DNA of 64,000 nucleotides, from positions 1 through 64,000 of the forward strand of contig CAICTM010000115.1 of the NCBI GenBank assembly GCA_903772945.1. The letters are read 5' to 3'. A program made the translations under genes and the position numbers. Below, piece by piece: positions 41,812-50,384 of the stretch. Under the pieces are notes generated by a model that searched no databases, was not told where the DNA came from, and saw only the letters and a list, made by a program, of their open reading frames with translations. Source of the DNA: Seminavis robusta. Taxonomy: Eukaryota > Bacillariophyta > Bacillariophyceae > Naviculales > Naviculaceae. Numbering within the stretch: position 1 is the first letter of the stretch; each line of letters starts with the position of its first letter.

Positions 41812-41836
41812 ATTCAAAAAGCATTTATCAATCAAA

Positions 41837-41927
41837 TTTTGGTTTAAAGGGTGGGTACCCAAGCATATTTTGCAACCCCCCCAGAACATCAACTTTCCGA
41901 TTCCACCAGTCTTCGAAGAACAAAGAC
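41837..41927 (+). repeat. Direct repeat, copy 2
   Basis: Same blocks as 41552-41665, shorter in the middle, ending 20 bases from the stop codon of the reverse helicase-glycosylase gene, so it forms that gene's 3' flank. Confidence 0.8.
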
Positions 41928-41946
41928 AAAGCTTCCTCGATCGCAG

Positions 41947-44900
41947 CTACACCAGAATTAAATTCTCCTCCTGAAGATGGTACATGAGAAGAGTCACAAC
42001 CGATCTGTAGGGCTCCCATCCACGTTCCTTTGCAAGAGCATCCATCAGGTTGCGGTTCTCCCCGTTGTCCGCGAAATCTGCGGCGGACTCCACGAGTGTC
42101 TCGGATGCATGATTGTGGTTGATGTCGTAGAGATCATTCAGGTAGTTTCTAACCGTCAGATCCCCATACAACATAATGTCAGCACGACGAAGGAAAAACA
42201 TCAGCACGCCACCGGCCGACCAATCTCCAATGCCTCTCAGGCTCGTGAGCATCCTGGCGGCTTCGCGGTCCGAAGCCTTAGAGATCTTTTCGGCAGAAAC
42301 CTTTCCACTTTCAAAATCTTCCACGAGAGAGATGATGAAGCTTGCCTTCGTATTGGAGTAACCAGCACTAATGCCGGTGCTGTTCTCGCGAGCCTTGTTG
42401 AGAAAAACTTGAGGGTCGTCTCTCATTCCGCATGGGTGGGTTGGTCCACAGAGGTGCGGCCATCCCGTCCGTTTTCCCTGCTTGATCTTGCACTCGTCAA
42501 CCAGCGGACGCAGCAGTGCATGAGTGAAAACCACGTCGCGAGAGCGTCCTTCGAGGAATGGAGCCAGATACGCTGTCGTGGAAGCGTCCAAGGTGCCCGC
42601 AGCCGTGTGCTTACGCTCCAGGCATATGCCGGCCTTGATGGCCAGCCGCCTCATGAAAGACTCTCCGGCTTCAACCGAGATCTGCGTAAAAGTAATGGAA
42701 CGCAAACACTGATCAAAGAAACGACCCTGAGACAAGTCCTTGGGCTCACCAACGTCGTTCGCCAGCGCAACTGCTCCAACGCGCGCGAGGATTGCTCGGA
42801 GCTTTGCATCCTTCGCCATCAGATGCGAAACACCTTTCTGAACCGTCTCATGGTTCAATATTAGGGGAGGTGTCGTGTCCGAAAAGCGCAGCAACGACAC
42901 TTTCGCCAGGGGCCTTTCTCCATTTTTCTTCAAACCCTTTTGAGCTGTGGGCTTAGGCGGGAACAGCCATTGACGAACTGCCAAAGATGCCCGACCGTTC
43001 TTCGCATCTTCCTTGGCTTGCCTCACGGCGACGGGGTCACCCTTGTTCACAAGAACCTTGTTCAAAGGCTTGTCTTCGTCGTCGGCGGCGGCGGGTTTGG
43101 CCTTTCCATTCATATCTTCTTCTTCTGTTACTTCAGCCATCATGTCCTCGTTGGGCTCGTCGTCCATGTCGTTGCCACCTTTGTCGAGAAGCCTTGCAAA
43201 TGACCCGGAATTTCCTGCATCTTGCAGTGTCTCTCTCCATTTCTTCGTCACCGTTCCCTTCTTTAGCTGCTTCTTGCCTCCAGCAGCCAAGGTGGCCTCC
43301 AAGTCAACGCGCTCGCGATACTTCTTGGCCACTGGGGCTATATACTGTCGGAAGAAGTTGCCGGCGAGGCGAATATTTGCAAACTTTGCTTCCTCAATCG
43401 TGTGCTCCGCGACTATGACAACAAGCAGCAGCTGCTTTTCGGTCTGCCCTGGCCGGTCCACACGCCCCTTCATTTGCTCAAGAAGGTCACCCTCTGTAGG
43501 TCGACAAATGATGCAGTCGGCGTGGTGTTGCATGTTGATACCTTGCCCCTCAATGCTCTTCACTGCAACAATCACGCCATTTTCGTTCTTCTTTGCGTCA
43601 TTTTTGCCTCTGGAGGAGTTTGCAATCCGCTCTGCGGCAACATCTTTCCACATTTGAGCCGGGATACGTGCTTTGGTCATCACAGTCACCAGATGCGTAG
43701 CCTCAGGTTCCGTATCGGCAAAAACAAGAGGACGCCGCTTCTTGCGCAAGAGCTTGTTCGCAACCTTGATGATTGCGTCGCCCATGATAGACTTCCGTCC
43801 ATAACGTGCACCATCCCGGCCCTCATAGTGAGTGCGAAGAAAGCTTCCCAGCGACGTCCAAAGTTTCCGTCCGTCTACCTTCCCAGGGTCGTTGAGTTGC
43901 AATCTCCCGTATGTGTCGACTTTGGTACGGTATAGGCGCAGAACCTCGGGTGGCAGCTTGACCATTTCTGCCTCCATAGTCCAAGTTCGGTCGGTTTCCG
44001 GAATCTGGCAAACGATATGCTCGTGGATTGTGGCTGGGAGCCATTCCATTGTCCTCGGCAGTGGCGACCTCAGCATTCGGATCATGTAGAACAGCGAGTC
44101 GTATTTTGAACGGAAAAAAGTAGCCGACAGCATCAGCACGCCGCACATGGATACTTCAATTTGTCTCCACGCCGAAGGAGCTCGCTTCGCCGAAGCATTT
44201 TGCACTGAGAGGCACTCATCAATAACGACAAAGTCCCATGCCGATTGTCGCAGAAAAGGATTCCTACACACTCGATCCAAGGTTGATATGATCAGGGAGT
44301 TGCCATCGATCGGTGGGTTTTTCTTTCCATATGTCATTGAGAAAAGAGTGCCATCTTCTCTCTGCTCAACGACATGAAAGCCGGCAGTATGGGTCGCAAT
44401 TTCCAGCAGCCACTCTTTGATCAAGGCCTTGGTGGGAAGCATGACAAGGACCCCATGACGAGAACCACCAGAGTCTTCAATCCACTGGGCAAGTCGGGCA
44501 ATGGTGGCCAGAGCCGTCAAGGTCTTACCAGCCCCAACTGCCGACGCATCCGCATGTCCTCGTTTGCCTTCTTGTACACCCTGAACAACTTTGGAAACAG
44601 ATGCTTCTTGATGCAGCCAGAGTTCAGTTGTCACTTTAGGAACCGGGAGGTACTCTTTGGGCAACAAATCCTCATCACAAACTGAATGGTCACTGCAATC
44701 ACTATCTGCCTCGCGGGTTGTTGGCTTCTTCTCTCTGCCTGTCTTCCTGCCATGATCACCGGCGAAAAGATTCGATGTCTTCTTCATGGCACTGGCGGCA
44801 GCAGCACGTTTCGGTCGCTTCGTTGGTTGTGGCGAACGAGAGCTCACGGCTGAATCAATGCCCCGTTTTCGACGCTTCCTCGAAGGTGTTGCGGATTCTG

Positions 44901-47900
44901 CTTCTTTTGGTGACTGCCCATTTGAACCAGATCGATTCTTCCCGGGGACATCAGACTTCGCCAAACCCTTCCCACTGTTGTCCGCCTCCAGAAGGCCGGG
45001 AGAGCACTCGGCAGACGTGACGTTTTGTTGGCTTTTCGCTTCCCCCCGACCCAACAGTTCCAAGCAAGCCAACAAATGATAGAAAGCAGCCCCTCGAGGC
45101 CGTATGGAAAATTTGAAAGCACCAAACTTTTTGAGCACGGTGGGATATAATGATTCCAATGCATGAAAGAGTCTGAGGACAACGCCTTCGGTCATATCAC
45201 CGGGAGCGCCACTCCCATCCGGACGAATACCCCTTCCCAGCACCACATGGTCTTGTTCCCGCGTCCGTATTGCCAACAATACATCTCTCCATGTCCTAGA
45301 GGGAACTGGACTCAGTGCGGTCAGTGGCAGCCAGTCATAAATCAAACCTTCACAGGGCCTATCTGGGGAAGAGAGTCGGTAGGCACAGGCGAGATCATGC
45401 AGCGCAGACATGCTCTCCAGCAGCGCCTCGGCGTGAGAAGGGGTTTGGGATTCTTCCACCGAAGCAGCCCCCTCCACGTAAAACGCAACTCGTAGGAGAC
45501 GAGCCCTCCCAGATCCTGGTTCGATAGGCACCGGCTTAATGGAGGGATCATCAAGGTCCAAAGCACAGGGCGACACAACTGGGCGCGCATCAAAGGGCTC
45601 CACCTCAACGCCTGCAATCGTAAAGCGCCACGTCTTCTTCCCGCTCCCATTGTCCACAAATTCCGCCGTTCTCGTCACTGACTTTTCAGCCTCCTCCCAG
45701 TCTTCGTTCTTGGCTCCTTCTGACTTGTTCCTCCCAAGTTCCCATTGCACTCCCAAAGCAGGTAGAGGCAACGGCATAGTCAGCCCACCTTTCCAATACT
45801 TTGCCACTTCAAGCTCGGCTGCTTCCATCAACCTCGCTTCTTCTTTCGACCTTGTTCGTTGCACATAACCGAGCGATGGCACCGCCGTTGCCCCTGATTT
45901 GGAGCCTCCTGCCAGTTCTTTTCCATCCTTCCTGGCCTTCCCAATTCGCTGCACCAGTAACGGCTCGTCGGGGTCACCGCAGAACATGGCGCTGACAGTC
46001 TCCTTCTTTCCATCCGTGCCGTCAGGAGACACTTGGACTTCCACAGCGGAAGCAAACGCAAGAAGGAATGCCACACGGCCGTCAAAGGCGGACACAGGTT
46101 TTCCTGCTTGAACACGCACAGTCGCTGGAAAGCTAACCACCCCATCTGGTATAGTAGCAGAGGATGTCTCCGTAGCTGGATTCGCTGTGGGTTGAAGCTG
46201 TTGAAAGAGACCCTTCAGCTGCAAGTTCTGAATAGCCTCGTAGCAATCCACCAATTCTGCCTCTTTTTCTGACAGCTCACCCGTGTTGGTTACAACTTCA
46301 CGAAAAGATTCAACCGCTGTATTGCCTGCTGCAGTTGGCGTATCCGCTGTTTGTGGTGGTGGTGATTTGGATTTTGTTTGCTTCTTTGTACCCCAAGTTG
46401 CCAGACGCAAAAGCTGAACGCTTTCTTGATCCCTCGGATTCACATTACTGATCAGTTTTCGAATATGTTTGGACAAAGCAGGAAGGCTGTGCTTCTTCCA
46501 ATGCGTGGGAGGTTGTTGGAGCAACGCCTGAAGCAGCACCAAGGTAGACGGCATGGCAGTGGGATCGATTGCAGACAACCGACACTCGTGATCTAGCTTC
46601 TTCAGGCGAAGTTCGGGCGGAATGGATGGACTACGGCCTTGTTCCCAAGCCGCCAGAATCTTGCTTTCATCTTCACCACTGATACTAGGACCCGGAGCAG
46701 GTGGAAGAACCGATCCATCCCAGTCGTCATCGTTCAAGTACGCAATGGCTGCACCCGCCGAAGTGTCACCGACAAAGCTGTTCCACTTGCCCCATGCAAC
46801 TCGTCCTCCCACAGCAACTTGGGTGGCACGAAGAACATTGCGGAGAAGAACCGCACGGGGAGAATCCAATTCGTCCTCTGTATCTTTTGTTGCTGGCATG
46901 TCTTCCAACTGCCACCAGTCCTCGCGCCGTTTCACAAACCCCACCCATTGATTTGATGGAGCGGTCGCAGCTCGGATAGCGGCCGCAACAGACAACCGAT
47001 TCAAGGGTGGCGGGAGCGTCCAGTCTGGATTGGCCTTTGCCACGAGCGACAGCACGAGCAAACCAGGTAGACCTAGACAATCGTCCGCGTCATCAAAGGG
47101 AGCGGCATCGACCAGCATGCAGCCCCAGACTGTCTTGAGAAATGCCAGGGTGGATCCTGGCAGAGGATGCTGGTTGTTGTTATTGTTGTTGTGAGCGCGT
47201 CGCCGCAGTAATAGAGACGCCGAGGCATCCAGTAGCGGCGCAATGGTACAAATGCCGCCCTGCTGCGTGGACCCGGCAGCCCGTCGAATGGATTTCTCCA
47301 GCAGGGAAGCTGGTAGTTTGATATTGACAACCTGTTTGGAGGGTGTCGGGATCAAGTTCTTGCCAGTGTCAACGGCAATCGTGTCGTCGTCGTCACCCTC
47401 GCCCTCGTCGTCACCCAGATCGGATTGTTGATGATGGATGAGGGATTCGGGGGCTCCCACTAGCACCGGCGGCAGCTCGCGTCCTTCTCCGTTTTCAATA
47501 ATGGCCCATTGCAGAGCCTCCACGCTTTTGTTGTTGGCATCCAGCATGTCGGTGTAATGACAAACCGATGCCGTCACTTTGGCGTTGCCGTCCCACTGGA
47601 TGACCACCACAATGGGCCCCTTCTGTAGGTTATTGCTTTTCCTCTTTTGATTGTTGTCTTCTTCTTGCTCGATTATTTCGTTACCATCCGGAATCAATCC
47701 TGCCGCATTGAGTCTCGCCTTGGCAAATTCCCACGACGTAAACGTTGGATCGGCGACTGCCTCCATATCATAGGTTGCCTTGGGGACGAGAATGCGTTCC
47801 TCATCAGTGACGATCTTTTGAAGGTGTTGATGGAGATCTTGGGCGGAATCAAACGTCTTGCCGACGGCATTTTGCAGAGATGGGGGATCCGGAGCCGCCA

Positions 47901-48939
47901 CCACCAAGAGACGCCCCGGCAAACTCCAATCACACGATGCGGCTACAAAGGGTTTGATTCCATCCAGCGTCCGAATGGTGAACCCACTGATGGGGCATTT
48001 TCCGAGAGATCCACGAGGCAATCCCCGAACCGCAATGCTGCGGGGGTTTAGCTTCTTCTTGTCCTTCTGGCTGGGAGCACGCTTGGTGGGAGTCTTCTTT
48101 TTGTTTCTGTCCGATGGCGTCTTCTTTGCTGGACTACTAGGTTTCTTCTTTTTGGCGGGGCTCGGGGTCACAGGAACAGACGTTTTCTTCTCGTCTTTCT
48201 CTAGGTTACTCAAGAACTCTTCGTCGTCGTCACTCCGACTTGCTTCCTCCTCCATGTCACTGGTGTTGTAGCCATCATCCTCTTCCTTGGCTGCCAGGTC
48301 CAGGTGCTTGGTTTGCTGATGCTCCGAGGGAGTTGGAGTGACCACGTTGGAAATCATTTTGCTCTTGTTCCTTGTTCTTGGAGTGGACGCTACTACATGT
48401 ACGGAGCTTTGATTCATGTTTCTCTTTCGTTCGACTAGATCAAGGATCAACTCGTCATCTCTCTCGTCGTCGTCACTGAAATCATCAGGGCTGAAACTGT
48501 AGGATTGGTGTAACAAATCCGCATCTGATTCTCCTTCTTCTTCAAGGTCAGAAGCCTCTGAACGATCCTTTCGTTTCCTCTTGATGAGATCACGGATCAA
48601 TTCCTGGCCATCCTCATCCTCATCATCAGTACTACCGGAACTGGATCCATCTACAATTTCCATGTCATTGGTGGATTCTTTCAATGTTTTCATTGCATTG
48701 CTTGAAGCAGCACTCACATCAGGACTGACAACAACACCGCGCTTACTGCCATTGCCTGTGACCTCAGTAGTAGACTTTGTGTGAGATTCCACGGTCAGCG
48801 CTTCAGTGTTGTTGCCTTGGATAGGATGCTTAATACTAGCAGTAGTCGCAGCGGCTGGACCGACCATTTCTGCGTCTGCACCGAAGGATCGTCTTGGTTT
48901 TGGTCCACGGCGAGACCTTCGCACTGCTGGTGTCGTCAT
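41947..48939 (-). CDS. SNF2-type helicase fused to HhH-GPD DNA glycosylase (2330 residues, single exon)
   Basis: An uninterrupted frame of 6,993 bases. Residues 1-300 are acidic and Lys-rich with strong nuclear signals (PAKKKKPSSPAKK). About 300-1420 hold unknown conserved-looking segments (CPISGFTIRTLDGIKPF; EGLIYDWLPLTALSPV). The helicase core has Walker A SAVGAGKTLTAL (about 1467), motif II VVIDECLS (DEC-x in place of DEAH, about 1573), motif III LMLSATFFRS and motif V/VI SIEGQGINMQ...QMKGRVDRPGQ (about 1800-1830), an SNF2-like set. The C-terminal 260 residues form an AlkA-type glycosylase: FDQCLRSITFTQISVEAG, then hairpin LRGIGDWSAGG (about 2234-2244), then GDLTVRNYL with catalytic Asp at about 2260. 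The family removes alkylated bases. The fusion suggests an ATP-driven motor delivering the glycosylase to damage in chromatin; that is inference. Part of it is copied at 49186. Confidence 0.9.
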   Translation of the reverse strand: MTTPAVRRSRRGPKPRRSFGADAEMVGPAAATTASIKHPIQGNNTEALTVESHTKSTTEVTGNGSKRGVVVSPDVSAASSNAMKTLKESTNDMEIVDGSSSGSTDDEDEDGQELIRDLIKRKRKDRSEASDLEEEGESDADLLHQSYSFSPDDFSDDDERDDELILDLVERKRNMNQSSVHVVASTPRTRNKSKMISNVVTPTPSEHQQTKHLDLAAKEEDDGYNTSDMEEEASRSDDDEEFLSNLEKDEKKTSVPVTPSPAKKKKPSSPAKKTPSDRNKKKTPTKRAPSQKDKKKLNPRSIAVRGLPRGSLGKCPISGFTIRTLDGIKPFVAASCDWSLPGRLLVVAAPDPPSLQNAVGKTFDSAQDLHQHLQKIVTDEERILVPKATYDMEAVADPTFTSWEFAKARLNAAGLIPDGNEIIEQEEDNNQKRKSNNLQKGPIVVVIQWDGNAKVTASVCHYTDMLDANNKSVEALQWAIIENGEGRELPPVLVGAPESLIHHQQSDLGDDEGEGDDDDTIAVDTGKNLIPTPSKQVVNIKLPASLLEKSIRRAAGSTQQGGICTIAPLLDASASLLLRRRAHNNNNNNQHPLPGSTLAFLKTVWGCMLVDAAPFDDADDCLGLPGLLVLSLVAKANPDWTLPPPLNRLSVAAAIRAATAPSNQWVGFVKRREDWWQLEDMPATKDTEDELDSPRAVLLRNVLRATQVAVGGRVAWGKWNSFVGDTSAGAAIAYLNDDDWDGSVLPPAPGPSISGEDESKILAAWEQGRSPSIPPELRLKKLDHECRLSAIDPTAMPSTLVLLQALLQQPPTHWKKHSLPALSKHIRKLISNVNPRDQESVQLLRLATWGTKKQTKSKSPPPQTADTPTAAGNTAVESFREVVTNTGELSEKEAELVDCYEAIQNLQLKGLFQQLQPTANPATETSSATIPDGVVSFPATVRVQAGKPVSAFDGRVAFLLAFASAVEVQVSPDGTDGKKETVSAMFCGDPDEPLLVQRIGKARKDGKELAGGSKSGATAVPSLGYVQRTRSKEEARLMEAAELEVAKYWKGGLTMPLPLPALGVQWELGRNKSEGAKNEDWEEAEKSVTRTAEFVDNGSGKKTWRFTIAGVEVEPFDARPVVSPCALDLDDPSIKPVPIEPGSGRARLLRVAFYVEGAASVEESQTPSHAEALLESMSALHDLACAYRLSSPDRPCEGLIYDWLPLTALSPVPSRTWRDVLLAIRTREQDHVVLGRGIRPDGSGAPGDMTEGVVLRLFHALESLYPTVLKKFGAFKFSIRPRGAAFYHLLACLELLGRGEAKSQQNVTSAECSPGLLEADNSGKGLAKSDVPGKNRSGSNGQSPKEAESATPSRKRRKRGIDSAVSSRSPQPTKRPKRAAAASAMKKTSNLFAGDHGRKTGREKKPTTREADSDCSDHSVCDEDLLPKEYLPVPKVTTELWLHQEASVSKVVQGVQEGKRGHADASAVGAGKTLTALATIARLAQWIEDSGGSRHGVLVMLPTKALIKEWLLEIATHTAGFHVVEQREDGTLFSMTYGKKNPPIDGNSLIISTLDRVCRNPFLRQSAWDFVVIDECLSVQNASAKRAPSAWRQIEVSMCGVLMLSATFFRSKYDSLFYMIRMLRSPLPRTMEWLPATIHEHIVCQIPETDRTWTMEAEMVKLPPEVLRLYRTKVDTYGRLQLNDPGKVDGRKLWTSLGSFLRTHYEGRDGARYGRKSIMGDAIIKVANKLLRKKRRPLVFADTEPEATHLVTVMTKARIPAQMWKDVAAERIANSSRGKNDAKKNENGVIVAVKSIEGQGINMQHHADCIICRPTEGDLLEQMKGRVDRPGQTEKQLLLVVIVAEHTIEEAKFANIRLAGNFFRQYIAPVAKKYRERVDLEATLAAGGKKQLKKGTVTKKWRETLQDAGNSGSFARLLDKGGNDMDDEPNEDMMAEVTEEEDMNGKAKPAAADDEDKPLNKVLVNKGDPVAVRQAKEDAKNGRASLAVRQWLFPPKPTAQKGLKKNGERPLAKVSLLRFSDTTPPLILNHETVQKGVSHLMAKDAKLRAILARVGAVALANDVGEPKDLSQGRFFDQCLRSITFTQISVEAGESFMRRLAIKAGICLERKHTAAGTLDASTTAYLAPFLEGRSRDVVFTHALLRPLVDECKIKQGKRTGWPHLCGPTHPCGMRDDPQVFLNKARENSTGISAGYSNTKASFIISLVEDFESGKVSAEKISKASDREAARMLTSLRGIGDWSAGGVLMFFLRRADIMLYGDLTVRNYLNDLYDINHNHASETLVESAADFADNGENRNLMDALAKERGWEPYRSVVTLLMYHLQEENLILV

Positions 48940-49185
48940 GGTTGCCTTGCCTTGGCAGTGTACTACTAGTACTGTACCTATCTATCAATCAATCATGTGA
49001 ATGCCAACAAAAATGAAGGGAGGCAGATGATCACAAACATGTTGTGCTCTTTCCATCCGTGTCGTGTGGCTGTGCTGACGTCCGCCGTCCCGATGATTCG
49101 AAGTCCCGAGTGTTCTCTATCCAAAATTGATGCCAATACGTTCATATCTATTCGAATGATTCGATTCAATTCAATTCGAGCCAAT

Positions 49186-49621
49186 CCATTGTCCTTGGCA
49201 GTGCATTCGGATCATGTAGAACAGCGAGTCGTACTTGGAACGGAAAAAAGTAGCTGACAACATCAGCATGCTGCACATGGATACTTCAATTTGTCTCCAC
49301 ACAGCAGAAGGAGCTCACTTTGCCGAAGCATTTTGCACTGAGAGGCACTCATCAACAACAATAACGACAAAGTCCCATGCCGATTGTCGCAGAAAAGGAT
49401 TCAGGACTACACGCTCGATCCAAGGTTGATATGATCAGGGAGTTGCCATCGATTGGTGGGTATTTCTTTCCATATGTCATTGAGAAAAGAGTGCCATCTT
49501 CTCTCTGCTCAATGACATGAAAGCCGGCAGTAGGGTCGCAATCTCCAGCTTCTCAGCCACTCTTTGATCAAGGCCTTGGTGGGAAGCATGACAAGGACCC
49601 CGTGACGAGGACCACCAGAGA
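49186..49621 (-). pseudogene. Decayed copy of the helicase core of the neighbouring gene
   Basis: Matches about 44047-44468 of the helicase-glycosylase gene in the same orientation and order, at high identity by eye, covering Walker A-downstream to motif III. It carries a nine-base deletion near the 5' side (GCGACCTCA missing), inserted triplets (CAACAATAA), GGATTCAGGACTACACG in place of GGATTCCTACACAC, and several point changes. No start, no Walker A, and frameshifts: it cannot encode a working helicase. It stops abruptly at CACCAGAG where retroelement sequence begins. Confidence 0.85.
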
Positions 49622-50152
49622 TCCCCCTCCAGCCCCCGAGCTCTTACATGGCGATCTTTCCATTCATGGCTTGTTCGAACATAGTACTACAGATATTATT
49701 GACGTACATGTCACTGATTTAGACTGTGCCTCTTACCGAAACAAAGATCCCGTCAAAGTTTTAACCCAACAAGAACGCGACAAAATTTCCAAATATAAAG
49801 AAGTGTGCGACTCCAATCGCGCTTCCTTCCATCCCTTTGTTGCTTCTGTGGATGCCATGCTTGCCCCCCAAGCCAAGACTCTCTTACGACGCCTTGCTTC
49901 TGCTACTGCCTTCAAAACTCAATTTTCCTACTCTCAAATGATGTTCTTCATGCAGACCCCTATCCCCTTGTGAAAGCTTCCCATTTATGTCTCCGTGGAT
50001 CCCGCAAAGCCAAACCCTTTGCCCCCCGTAATGGTCCTCAATTTCTCGCCCCTGGTCCCACAGAACCTAGTCCTGAATTTCGACTGTTCTTTGCTTATTA
50101 AAGGCCTGGCCTCGGCTGGCTTCCGTAGAAATTTCCCTACTTTACCCCCCCC
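49622..50152 (+). pseudogene. Retroelement ORF C-terminal fragment plus 3' tail
   Basis: The longest copy in the window. The forward frame reads HGDLSIHGLFEHSTTD, then IIDVHVTDLDCASYRNKDP, then LTQQERDKISKYKEVC and SFHPFVASVDAMLAPQ, to about 49965. After the loss of 11 bases (TCTCAATTGAC in the copy at 25940) the frame shifts to give VKASHLCLRGSRKAKPF and EFRLFFAY. The 3' tail ends with a C-run at about 50143-50152. It represents the last 150 or so residues of a reverse-transcriptase-type protein; the enzyme core is absent. Confidence 0.75.
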
Positions 50153-50384
50153 GCCCATATATCAGAATCGAATCGAGTACTCTAGCTAGTACTGCGAAGG
50201 TAGTCTAGCTGGGTCCAGCTAGTGGTCATTTTAAAATGAGACCGGGTCATAAATGAGGGCGAACATCGTGGAACACAAATCTTTTTCTTGCTTCTGGGGT
50301 TGATCGACTCCCCACTAGCCCACAGTGAGGTTAGCACTTGGAAGAGACTCAACTCCAATCACACCCTTCTACGCTACTGCCACC

